Shown: positions 1-5,693, counted from the first letter of the stretch. The stretch: DNA of 5,693 nucleotides from Deltaproteobacteria bacterium (GCA_029261955.1 JAJDAI010000619.1:1-5693), one strand, 5' to 3'. Made by a program: numbers and translations. The notes: generated by a model from the letters alone, not told the origin.

Positions 1-2631
1 CAGCTCGCGCCGCAGCAGGAGGGCGTCATCGAAGCGCTGCCAGGCGGTGTCGAGGTCCCGGCGCCTCAAGTCCATCTGGCCGGCCGCCTCCAAGGCGGCT
101 GCCTCGACCGCCGGGCTGAGGGACCCGCCCTCCAGCAGCGACTCCGCGATGGCGGCCGCCTCGTCCAGCCGCCCCGCCGAGCCCAGCAGCTCCATGCGCA
201 GCGCCCGGACCTCACCGAGCCGCGCGGGGTGGTCGACCAGCACCGCCTCCACCCGATCGAGGCGCTCCAGATTCTTGGCGACGGAGCCCGAGATGCGGCT
301 GCCGCGCACCGCCGCCAGCAGGCAGTCCGCGGCCGCCAGGGGCTGATCGGCCTGGAGCAGGTGGTGTCCCCGCCGGGCCCTCGACTCCGCGTCGAAGCGG
401 CCAGCCAGGGGCTCGGCGCAGTGGCGGTTGAGCTCCGCCCAGCGCCCGGCTTCCCGGCTCCGCCGCACCACGCTCTCCCGGAGCAGCGGCCCCCCGAAGC
501 GGACCCGCTCCCCCACCGCGCGCAGCAGGCCGCCGGCGAGCGCGACCGCCCGCAGCGCCGAGGGATCCGGCAGGCCGGCCGAGGCGCAGGCAGCCCTCCA
601 GTCCTCGGCCCGAAGCTCGGAGCCCAGGGCCGCCGCGAGCTCGAGCAGCGCGGGGTCGTGGCCCTGCTCGACCGTGCCGAGCCGAGCCGCCAGCAGGCCG
701 TGCAGGCCGTCGGGGATGGCGGGTGCTGCGTCCGCACCGAGTTCGAAGCCCGCCGGCCCCGGTCGGAGCAGGCCCCGCTGCACCCAGTCGGCGAGCAGCT
801 GCAGCGCGAAGGCCGGGTTGCCGGCTGCGCGTTCCAGGATCTGCTGGACCGCGCCATCGGCCAGCACCAGGCGGCCCCGCAGCAGCTCGGCCATGGCGAC
901 GGAGTCGAGCGGCGGCACCTCGATGCGCTCCAGCTCGGGATCGGCGATGCCGGAGGGCGCGAAGCTCGCTGCGGTCGCGACGATCATCAGGGGCGAGGCT
1001 TCGCGGCGCTGGCGGTCGAGCAGCGCATCGACCAGGCCGCAGACGTCGGGGTCGCGGTGCACGTCCTCCAGCCAGAGGATCAGGGGACGACGCTGGGCCA
1101 GGCGGTGGAGCTGACGCCCCGCCAGCTCGCGCCGCATGGACACGGGCGCGCGGGGCGTCTCGGGCCGGGGGGCGAGCAGATCGGTCAGGGCCTCGACCTC
1201 GGCCAGATCCTCGCAGCCCAGGGCGCCCAGCTCGGCGGTGACGCGGGCCCGGCAACCGGCCCGGCTCAAGCCCTCGATGCGGAGCTGGGCTGCGAGCAGC
1301 CGGGGCGAGGCCGCGGACGAGCCCGCGGCGCCGGGGCGCAGGGTGAGGATCTGCGCGAGGCCCAGCTCGGCCGTGCGCTCGCAGAGCCAGCGGGCGAGCC
1401 GCGATGTCCCCTGCCCCGCCGTGCCCGTCAGCAGCACGCCGCGCCCGACGCCCTCCTCCGAGGTGGCCCGGAAGCCCTCCCAGAGCCGGTCGCGGATGCG
1501 CTCCCAGCCCACCAGCGGCCCTTCGCGCACGCCCATCAAGCCGAGGCCGGCGCCCAGCAGCTGGGGTGATGGGGCCTCCCAGGCGGGGCGACGCCAGCTG
1601 GCCGGAACGGGCACGGCACCCGTCGGCTGGGGCGCGGCCGACAGCTCGCTCCCGCCCTCGGAGGTCGTGGCGCGGATGCTGCTGAGCGTCCAGGGGCGGG
1701 TCGCGCCGTCCCCCTCCTCGAACTCGACGGTGTCCTCCTCGTAGGTCACCTCGGCCGGCGCCCCGGTGCCCACCGGCGGTCCGAAGGCGGCCAGCGCGCG
1801 GGCCGCGTCGCCGGCGCAGGCGTAGCGCTCGTGCACGGGCTTGCTGAGCAGCTTGCGGAGCCAGGGCTCGAGGGCCTCCGGAACGGGGTGGGCCGGGCGA
1901 AAGGTCGGCGGCTCCATCGTGCGCTGGGCGAGCACCACGTCGGCGACGTTGCGCGCGACGAAGGGCGGGCGACCGCAGGCCAGGTTCCAGGCGAGGCAGG
2001 CGAGCGCGTAGAGATCGGTCCAGGGCCCGAACTGCCGCCACCGGCCGTCGCACTGCTCGGGGGACATGTAGTTGGGGGTGCCCGCGAAGGTCGCGTCGGC
2101 CTCGCTGGCCTGCGACGACAGGTGGGCCAGGCCGAAGTCCGTGAGCTTCAGCCCCGGACGCGGGTCGGCCTCGGTGGCCAGCAGGACGTTGCCCTTCTTG
2201 ATGTCCCGGTGGATGACGCCGCGCGCGTGAGCGTGAGCGAGGGAGTCGAGCAGGCCCATCAGCACCTGCCTCAACGCCTCCCAGCGCAGGGGCTTCTTGC
2301 GATCGGCCAGGCTGCCGCCCGACGCGAGCTCCATCACCAGGTAGGGCGCGCCCTCGCCCAGCTTGCCCTCGGAGCGGGCCGCGACGTCCGCGGGCACCCG
2401 GCCGTAGTCGAAGACGAGCACGATGCCGGGGTGGTCCAGCGAAGCGGCCGCCTGGACCTCGGTCTCGAAGCAGCGCAGGAAGGTCTCGTCGCGCGTGCGG
2501 CGCGGGTCGAGCACCTTGACGGCGACCGGCAGGCCCTGCTCCCGGTGGACACCCGAGAAGACGGACGCCATGCCGCCACGGCCCAGCGGGCCGAGCACAT
2601 CGAAGGCCCCGAGCGACAGGCGTTCCAGCAC
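1..2631 (-). CDS. Hanks-type Ser/Thr protein kinase fused to STAND/AAA-like ATPase and helical repeats (C-terminus cut off)
   Basis: 877 codons are visible and the frame runs off the left edge. A complete, probably active kinase domain fills residues 13-280: glycine loop GRGGMASV (17-24), Lys39 in AVKV, likely helix-C Glu58, HRDIKKGN (141-148; Asp143, Lys145, Asn148), DFG (165-167), GTPNYMSPE (184-192) and Asp206 of helix F. An acidic linker follows (about 294-309). A STAND-type NTPase module then spans about 370-650: Walker A-like GTAGQGTSRL (403-412), Walker B LILWLEDVH (517-525), a sensor-like LMIVATAA and GNPAFAL (604-610). The rest is Ala/Leu-rich helix, probably winged-helix plus TPR-like repeats. 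No membrane segment is visible, so it is probably a soluble signalling kinase. Start: an in-frame TAG lies at 2643-2641 and GTG at 2631 is the first start codon; GTG at residue 12 is an alternative. Oddity: the Walker A lysine is Thr409 (codon ACA). The substrate and signal are unknown. Confidence 0.93.
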   Translation of the reverse strand, partial: MLERLSLGAFDVLGPLGRGGMASVFSGVHREQGLPVAVKVLDPRRTRDETFLRCFETEVQAAASLDHPGIVLVFDYGRVPADVAARSEGKLGEGAPYLVMELASGGSLADRKKPLRWEALRQVLMGLLDSLAHAHARGVIHRDIKKGNVLLATEADPRPGLKLTDFGLAHLSSQASEADATFAGTPNYMSPEQCDGRWRQFGPWTDLYALACLAWNLACGRPPFVARNVADVVLAQRTMEPPTFRPAHPVPEALEPWLRKLLSKPVHERYACAGDAARALAAFGPPVGTGAPAEVTYEEDTVEFEEGDGATRPWTLSSIRATTSEGGSELSAAPQPTGAVPVPASWRRPAWEAPSPQLLGAGLGLMGVREGPLVGWERIRDRLWEGFRATSEEGVGRGVLLTGTAGQGTSRLARWLCERTAELGLAQILTLRPGAAGSSAASPRLLAAQLRIEGLSRAGCRARVTAELGALGCEDLAEVEALTDLLAPRPETPRAPVSMRRELAGRQLHRLAQRRPLILWLEDVHRDPDVCGLVDALLDRQRREASPLMIVATAASFAPSGIADPELERIEVPPLDSVAMAELLRGRLVLADGAVQQILERAAGNPAFALQLLADWVQRGLLRPGPAGFELGADAAPAIPDGLHGLLAARLGTVEQGHDPALLELAAALGSELRAEDWRAACASAGLPDPSALRAVALAGGLLRAVGERVRFGGPLLRESVVRRSREAGRWAELNRHCAEPLAGRFDAESRARRGHHLLQADQPLAAADCLLAAVRGSRISGSVAKNLERLDRVEAVLVDHPARLGEVRALRMELLGSAGRLDEAAAIAESLLEGGSLSPAVEAAALEAAGQMDLRRRDLDTAWQRFDDALLLRREL

Positions 2632-2637
2632 GTCGGC

Positions 2638-2643
2638 ATCCTA
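2638..2643 (-). promoter_or_regulatory. Candidate -10 hexamer TAGGAT for the kinase gene
   Basis: TAGGAT matches TATAAT at 4 of 6 positions and is followed by six bases (GCCGAC) and then the GTG start. A transcript from here would start at or next to the start codon, giving a leaderless mRNA. The same bases contain AGGA, which could instead act as a Shine-Dalgarno 7 bases before GTG, so two readings are possible. No convincing -35 box lies 16-18 bases upstream. Confidence 0.35.
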
Positions 2644-2712
2644 GTCGGCGAGCCCGGCGGCGGCGAAAGATCGCGGCCCGAACAAAGCGTCGCCGGGCGC
2701 GCTCGACGCTGG

Positions 2713-2718
2713 CAGAAT
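2713..2718 (+). promoter_or_regulatory. Weak candidate -10 hexamer CAGAAT for tdk
   Basis: CAGAAT matches TATAAT at 4 of 6 positions and lies 29 bases before the tdk ATG, giving room for a short leader that includes the GGGGAG ribosome-binding site at 2738-2743. The hexamer 17 bases upstream (TCGCCG) is not a recognisable -35. It is simply the best candidate in the 116-base divergent region between the kinase and tdk. Confidence 0.2.
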
Positions 2719-2747
2719 GCCGCGTCCCAACGACCCCGGGGAGACCG

Positions 2748-3389
2748 ATGGCGAAGCTGTATTTCTACTTCTCGGCCATGAACGCCGGCAAGAGCACCAC
2801 CTTGCTGCAGTCCGACTACAACTACCGCGAGCGCGGCATGAACACGCTGCTGTTCACGCCCCGGCTGGATGACCGCTACGACGTCGCCCAGATCACCTCG
2901 CGCATCGGGCTGTCCGCCGAGGCCATCGCCTTTCGCCCCGAGGACGACCTCTTCGTCGAGGCCCGGGGCCGGCACCGCGAGCTGGGCATCGACTGCATCC
3001 TCGTGGACGAGGCGCAGTTCCTGACCCCGACCCAGGTCCTGCAGCTGACCCTCATCGTCGACAAGCTCGACATCCCCATCCTCTGCTACGGCCTGCGCAC
3101 CGACTTCCGGGGCGAACCCTTCGAGGGCAGCAAGTACCTGCTCGCCTGGGCCGACTCGCTGGTGGAGCTGAAGACCGTCTGCTCGACGGGCAAGAAGGCG
3201 ACCTTCAACGCGCGCCTCGACGCCAACGGCGAGCGTGTCTGGGAAGGGGCCCAGATCGACATCGGGCACCACTACGTCGCGATGTCGCGCAAGGCCTTCG
3301 AGCTCGAGAAGGTCTCGCCCATCGGCTACGTCGCCCCGCAGGACGAGGGCGAGACCGGCGCCGGCGCCGGGCAGATCGCCCAGGCCTGA
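2748..3389 (+). CDS. tdk: Thymidine kinase, type II (TK1-like)
   Basis: Cytoplasmic salvage enzyme that phosphorylates thymidine to dTMP with ATP. The 213-residue protein aligns along its length with E. coli Tdk (205 residues, recalled from memory): near-identical N-terminus MAKLYFYFSAMNAGKS with the P-loop at 9-16 (Lys15, Ser16), SRIGLS (51-56), CILVDEAQFL (83-92) with Asp87 and the probable catalytic base Glu88, CYGLRTDFRGEPF (113-125) and YLLAWAD (130-136). The thymidine-binding lasso corresponds to about 145-180. In E. coli the zinc ligands are CxC near 145-147 and a later Cys and His. Here Cys145 remains, but the others read Thr147, Ser180 and Ala183, so a structural zinc site is unlikely. 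The C-terminal tail (about 197-213) is Gly/Ala-rich and unrelated to E. coli. The start is supported by the family N-terminus and by GGGGAG ending 4 bases before ATG. It is divergent from the kinase gene and convergent with the DUF62 gene, so it is probably monocistronic. Confidence 0.96.
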   Translation: MAKLYFYFSAMNAGKSTTLLQSDYNYRERGMNTLLFTPRLDDRYDVAQITSRIGLSAEAIAFRPEDDLFVEARGRHRELGIDCILVDEAQFLTPTQVLQLTLIVDKLDIPILCYGLRTDFRGEPFEGSKYLLAWADSLVELKTVCSTGKKATFNARLDANGERVWEGAQIDIGHHYVAMSRKAFELEKVSPIGYVAPQDEGETGAGAGQIAQA

Positions 3390-3405
3390 AGCCTGGGGGT
3401 CAGGC
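3379..3405. terminator. Alternating inverted repeats at the convergent tdk/DUF62 junction; possible bidirectional terminator
   Basis: CCCAGGC (3379-3385) and GCCTGGG (3391-3397) form a perfect 7-bp stem with a 5-base loop that contains the tdk stop codon. The same middle arm, GCCTG (3391-3395), also pairs with a second CAGGC at 3401-3405 across another 5-base gap, so two mutually exclusive hairpins are possible. The junction sits between two convergent gene ends, where a shared terminator is expected. There is no T-run on either strand, so this is not a classical intrinsic terminator. Confidence 0.4.
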
Positions 3406-4179
3406 CCAGCTGACGAGCACCCCAGCCCCGACGCCGATCCCCAGGTCCTGGGCGGCATCGCCCTGGGCCGCGGCGACCTCGAGCCAGCCGCCGCTGCCGA
3501 TCAGCGCCACGATCTGCCCCGGCGCGGCGTCGCTGTAGGTGCGCACGAAGCCGTCGACCCGACGCCCCTCGATCGTGATCCGCAGGGGCTGATCGGGCAG
3601 CAGGCTCCCGGGCAGATCGGTGATGAGGTTCCCGAAGTGGTCCACGGTCACGACGACCGCGCGGGCGCTGTGCTCGCCGATGCGGGGCGCCGGCAGGTCG
3701 AGCAGCTCGGGTTCGATGGCGGGTCCGCAGTCCTCGGGCCGCACGGCCCCCGACGCGAGCAGGGCGCCGGCGGGGGCGAAGAGGTCCCGGCCGTGGAAGG
3801 TGGCGCTTCGCGAGTCGAGGCCCAGCTCGGGGGCGGCGAGCTCCCAGGCCTGCAGGGCGCGACCGCGGGCGAGCAGGGTCAGGAAGCCGTTGTCCGGCCC
3901 CACCACCACCTGATCCCCCACCCTCGCCACGAGCGGCCGGCGCGCGCTGCCGACCCCCGGGTCGACCACGACGACGTGCACGGTGCCCGGCGGGAACCAG
4001 GGTGCACCCTCCGCCAGCAGCCAGGACGCGCGGGCCACGTCCTGGGCGGGCACGTGGTGGCTGATGTCCACGAGCGTCAGGCCCGGAGCGCGGCTGAGCA
4101 CCACGCCCTTCATGGCGGCGACGTAGTGGTCCGAGGTGCCGAAGTCCGTAAGCAGGGTGAGGATGCCGCTGGGGGTCAT
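3400..4179 (-). CDS. SAM hydroxide adenosyltransferase (DUF62 / SAM hydrolase family)
   Basis: Family members use an activated water or hydroxide to cleave S-adenosylmethionine into adenosine and L-methionine; they are related to the fluorinase and chlorinase halogenating enzymes. The 259-residue length is typical. Motifs in order: LLTDFGTSDHYVAAMKG (9-25) for SAM binding, DISHHVPAQDV (38-48), PPGTVHVVVVDPGVGS (63-78), GPDNGFLT (94-101), TFHGRDLFAPAGA (127-139) and VDHFGNLITDL (179-189), the last heading the C-terminal beta domain. The Asp-Arg-His set characteristic of hydroxide adenosyltransferases is present as Asp73, Arg80 and His129, which argues for hydrolysis rather than halogenation. 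No signal peptide or membrane segment is seen, so it is cytosolic. No clear Shine-Dalgarno precedes the ATG. Its physiological role is uncertain throughout the family; lowering SAM or adenosine supply are suggestions. The neighbours give no pathway clue. Confidence 0.93.
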   Translation of the reverse strand: MTPSGILTLLTDFGTSDHYVAAMKGVVLSRAPGLTLVDISHHVPAQDVARASWLLAEGAPWFPPGTVHVVVVDPGVGSARRPLVARVGDQVVVGPDNGFLTLLARGRALQAWELAAPELGLDSRSATFHGRDLFAPAGALLASGAVRPEDCGPAIEPELLDLPAPRIGEHSARAVVVTVDHFGNLITDLPGSLLPDQPLRITIEGRRVDGFVRTYSDAAPGQIVALIGSGGWLEVAAAQGDAAQDLGIGVGAGVLVSWA

Positions 4180-4185
4180 GGCCCG

Positions 4186-4191
4186 AGTCTA
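4186..4191 (-). promoter_or_regulatory. Candidate -10 hexamer TAGACT for the DUF62 gene
   Basis: TAGACT matches TATAAT at 4 of 6 positions and is followed by six bases (CGGGCC) and the ATG. The start codon would sit about where transcription begins, and no ribosome-binding site is visible, so a leaderless transcript is a reasonable reading. There is no recognisable -35 box at 17 bases. Confidence 0.4.
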
Positions 4192-4245
4192 TCGGGATCC
4201 GACGCCCCCCTCCCCCGCGGTGCGGCGAGCCCCGCGATCCGGCTG

Positions 4246-4251
4246 TAGGCT
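4246..4251 (+). promoter_or_regulatory. Weak candidate -10 hexamer TAGGCT for the MmcQ-fusion gene
   Basis: TAGGCT keeps the TA....T core of a -10 element and lies 23 bases before the ATG. This leaves a short leader that includes GAGGG (4265-4269), a good ribosome-binding site 5 bases before the start. No -35 box is recognisable. It shares the 95-base divergent region with the DUF62 promoter candidate. Confidence 0.25.
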
Positions 4252-4274
4252 TCGGGCAGATCACGAGGGCCCCG

Positions 4275-5042
4275 ATGCCGACCGACCCCCAGACAGCCCA
4301 GAAGACCCTCCGCGCGGCCGCGCTCGCCTACCCCGAGGCCTACGCGGAGAGCCCCTGGGGCGAGCTGGCGATCAAGACGCGCAAGAAGAGCTTCCTCTTC
4401 ATGAACGAGGGCGGGGACCGGCTGTCCCTGTCCCTGAAGCTCAAGGAGAGCAACATCACCGCCCTGCAGCTGCCCTTCGCGAAGCCGACGCACTACGGCA
4501 TGGGGCGGCACGGCTGGGTGACCTCGGTCTTCGAGGCGGGCAGCGAGGTCCCCGTCGAGATGCTGCTCGAGTGGTTGGACGAGAGCTTTCGGGCGGTGGC
4601 ACCCAAGACCCTCGTCAAGCAGCTGGGCGAGGGCCGGCCCGTGCCGAGGCCGATGCCGGACGCCGGTGGGCTGGCCGTGCTGGTGGCGGGCCACGACGCG
4701 CTGCGCACGGCGCGGGCGGCGGAGGGCTTGCGCGCACGCTCGGCGACCGTGCTCGGCCCCGTGAACCCCGGCGGCGACGAGCTGGACGCGGTGGGCGAGG
4801 CCGCGGTGATCGTCATCGACCTGGGGCGGACGATCGAAGAGGGCCTGGACCTGGCGATGGGTCTGGCGGGTTCGGGGCCGCGGGGCCTGCACATGGTCCT
4901 GGCGGGCGTGCGCGACGCGAAGACCGAGAAGCGCGTGCGGGACTCGGTGCCCGAGGCGGCGATCGTCTCGAGGGAGCCTCCCGGCGACCCGGACCTGCTG
5001 GACGCCCTGGTTCAGGCTTTCTGTGGAGCCGCGGGGGGTTAG
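4275..5042 (+). CDS. MmcQ/YjbR-like protein with C-terminal receiver-like (pseudo-receiver) domain
   Basis: 255 residues in two parts. Residues 1-118 match the MmcQ/YjbR fold (DUF419): an N-terminal helix, YAESPWGELAIKTRKKSFLFM (about 23-43), a beta segment LSLSLKL, then HYGMGRHGWVTS (73-84) and a final helical part EMLLEWLDESFRAVAPKTLVKQL (about 95-117). Such proteins have a double-wing fold suspected of binding DNA, with no established biochemical role. After a Pro-rich linker (119-131), residues 132-249 look like a CheY-type receiver: strand LAVLVA, a helix, then VIVIDL with Asp182 at the phospho-acceptor position, a strand HMVLAG, and AIVSREP with Arg233 roughly where the conserved Lys-Pro lies. 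The acidic pair after strand 1 is replaced by Gly-His-Asp, so phosphorylation is doubtful. The start is supported by GAGGG 5 bases upstream. It ends 10 bases before the secreted-protein gene and may share its transcript. The N-terminal assignment is firm; the receiver assignment is inference from pattern only. Confidence 0.88.
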   Translation: MPTDPQTAQKTLRAAALAYPEAYAESPWGELAIKTRKKSFLFMNEGGDRLSLSLKLKESNITALQLPFAKPTHYGMGRHGWVTSVFEAGSEVPVEMLLEWLDESFRAVAPKTLVKQLGEGRPVPRPMPDAGGLAVLVAGHDALRTARAAEGLRARSATVLGPVNPGGDELDAVGEAAVIVIDLGRTIEEGLDLAMGLAGSGPRGLHMVLAGVRDAKTEKRVRDSVPEAAIVSREPPGDPDLLDALVQAFCGAAGG

Positions 5043-5045
5043 ACT
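5040..5045 (+). promoter_or_regulatory. Candidate -10 hexamer TAGACT for the secreted-protein gene, overlapping the upstream stop codon
   Basis: This is the same hexamer as before the DUF62 gene, here seven bases before the GTG start. Its first three bases are the TAG stop codon of the MmcQ-fusion gene. No good ribosome-binding site is present: the G-run at 5032-5038 lies about 14 bases from GTG. The gene could therefore be made from a leaderless transcript, or by read-through and coupling from upstream. Confidence 0.35.
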
Positions 5046-5052
5046 GCGCGCC

Positions 5053-5693
5053 GTGAACCCACGCGCCCTGATCCTCCTGTCCGCCTTGCTCGCCGCCCCC
5101 GCGCTTGCGGGCTCCGGCGGCCCCGATGCCTTCGGCTACACCTGGATCGACAGCGACAGCGGTCACCCCGTACCGCCCGCCTACGACCCACCGAGCAGCA
5201 ACGACATCCGCGTGGGCACGGACTCCTACGGCACGGAGGCCATCGGCTTCCCCTTCGAGTTCTACGGGCAGGTCTACACGGAGATGAACGTGCAGGCCGA
5301 CGGCGGTCTGAGCTTCGGCAACTCCAGCTACAACCTGCCCTACAACAACGCCTGCCTGCCCGAGGCCAGCGCGCCAGCCCTGATCGTGCCCTGGTGGGAC
5401 GACCTGGAGCCCTGGCCCGGCGGGCTCTTCGACGACGCCGACATGCAGACGGAGCTGTACGGGACGACGCCCAACCGCATCCGCGTGATCGAGTGGGAGG
5501 GTGCGGACCACTACAGCGTCGGCGGCGAGGTCACCTTCGAGATCCACCTGCACGAGGACGGGTTGATCGAGATGCTCTACCTCGACACCGACCTCAGCGG
5601 CTCGAGCTACGACGACGGGGACTCGGCGACCGTCGGCATCCAGGCCCCCTCGGGCAGCTCCTACCTGCAGATCAGCTGCGACGACGACGTGCT
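5053..5693 (+). CDS. Exported protein with nidogen-like/beta-sandwich N-terminal region, function unknown (C-terminus cut off)
   Basis: 213 codons are visible before the right edge. Starting at GTG, the protein opens with a Sec signal peptide: MNPRA, a hydrophobic core ILLSALLAAP, and an Ala-Leu-Ala cleavage site after residue 19. The mature part begins Gly/Ser-rich, then gives a run of short beta-strand motifs: IGFPFEFYGQVY (64-75), a Gly/Ser/Asn-rich strand with GGLSFG (84-89), IVPWWDDLEPW (111-121), YGTTPNRIRVIEWEG (136-150), VTFEIHLHEDG (160-170) and SATVGIQ (191-197). This order (FPF-x-FYG, WWDDL, NR-x-VIEWE, F-x-I-x-L, ATVGIQ) is familiar from secreted proteins of Myxococcota and Bacteroidota and resembles nidogen-type extracellular modules. 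Cys101 and Cys209 could form a disulfide. The mature protein is rich in Asp, Gly, Ser and Tyr and poor in Lys. It is probably secreted or surface-bound. Whatever the module carries downstream (enzyme, Ig repeats, sorting tail) is outside the window, so no function can be given. Confidence 0.85.
   Translation, partial: MNPRALILLSALLAAPALAGSGGPDAFGYTWIDSDSGHPVPPAYDPPSSNDIRVGTDSYGTEAIGFPFEFYGQVYTEMNVQADGGLSFGNSSYNLPYNNACLPEASAPALIVPWWDDLEPWPGGLFDDADMQTELYGTTPNRIRVIEWEGADHYSVGGEVTFEIHLHEDGLIEMLYLDTDLSGSSYDDGDSATVGIQAPSGSSYLQISCDDDV

Noticed and set aside
229..1569. A 446-codon open frame on the plus strand
   Set aside because: It lies wholly opposite the kinase/STAND gene, shows no recognisable motif and is rich in Gln, Gly, Ala and Arg as expected for the complement of a GC-biased gene.
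212..2053. A 613-codon open frame on the minus strand
   Set aside because: It is out of frame with the kinase/STAND gene, which shows every kinase motif in order. Its product is an Arg/Ala/Gly-rich composition artefact of high GC content.
2334..2639. Possible frameshift at the kinase N-terminus, because an ATG-started frame overlaps it
   Set aside because: The kinase frame from GTG 2631 is open and contains the complete glycine loop, lysine and helix C, so no frameshift is needed.
1831..2781. A 316-codon plus-strand frame opposite the kinase domain
   Set aside because: It is antisense to the most conserved part of the kinase and overlaps the tdk start; its protein has no recognisable domain.
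2334..3458. A 374-codon minus-strand frame spanning tdk and the kinase N-terminus
   Set aside because: It runs antisense through all of tdk and then out of frame through the kinase start. No family motif appears, and both overlapped genes are certain.
3400..4179. Possibility that the DUF62 protein is a fluorinase or chlorinase making a halogenated nucleoside
   Set aside because: The Asp73, Arg80 and His129 set of the hydroxide adenosyltransferases is present, and no biosynthetic neighbours are seen.
3235..4248. A 337-codon plus-strand frame opposite the DUF62 gene
   Set aside because: The DUF62 protein shows all its family motifs on the other strand; this frame is its shadow and also overlaps tdk in another frame.
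4136..5056. A 306-codon plus-strand frame overlapping the MmcQ fusion
   Set aside because: It reads the same strand one frame off, giving Arg/Gly-rich sequence, while the 4275-5042 frame matches MmcQ/YjbR throughout its first half.
4813..5553. A 246-codon minus-strand frame across the MmcQ/secreted gene junction
   Set aside because: It is opposite a gene with a clear signal peptide and beta-strand motifs, and itself shows only Gly/Val/Ala-rich low-information sequence.

Overview
This is a very GC-rich window (about 70% by eye) with five tightly packed protein genes, no RNA genes, no mobile elements and no gene-free stretch over 300 bases. Strong G/C bias at third codon positions leaves long spurious open frames opposite every real gene. 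A large protein kinase fused to a STAND-type NTPase, followed by a secreted beta-rich protein, is the style of Myxococcota or a related deltaproteobacterial lineage. That placement is an inference from gene style, not from a marker gene.

Layout, left to right: (1) bases 2631 to 1, minus strand, a Hanks-type Ser/Thr kinase fused to a STAND/AAA-like ATPase and a helical repeat region, cut off by the left edge. This long frame is open to the edge and starts at GTG. (2) A 116-base divergent promoter region. (3) 2748-3389, plus strand, thymidine kinase (tdk), clearly related to E. coli Tdk but with most of its zinc ligands replaced. (4) A 10-base convergent junction carrying alternating inverted repeats. 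(5) 3400-4179, minus strand, a SAM hydroxide adenosyltransferase (DUF62 family). (6) A 95-base divergent promoter region. (7) 4275-5042, plus strand, an MmcQ/YjbR-like domain fused to what looks like a degenerate response-regulator receiver. (8) 5053-5693, plus strand, an exported protein of unknown role, cut off by the right edge.

The genes do not form one pathway. The kinase is probably a cytoplasmic signalling protein. Tdk salvages thymidine, and the DUF62 enzyme splits SAM into adenosine and methionine. The MmcQ fusion and the secreted protein may be co-transcribed, since they are 10 bases apart.

The points most worth a second look are: a Walker A motif in the kinase's NTPase module whose invariant lysine is threonine; a Tdk with three of four expected zinc ligands missing; the MmcQ/pseudo-receiver fusion; and a repeated arrangement in which a TAGNNT hexamer ends 6-7 bases before the start codon of three genes, which suggests leaderless transcription. 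I saw no evidence for a wholly new multi-gene system here.
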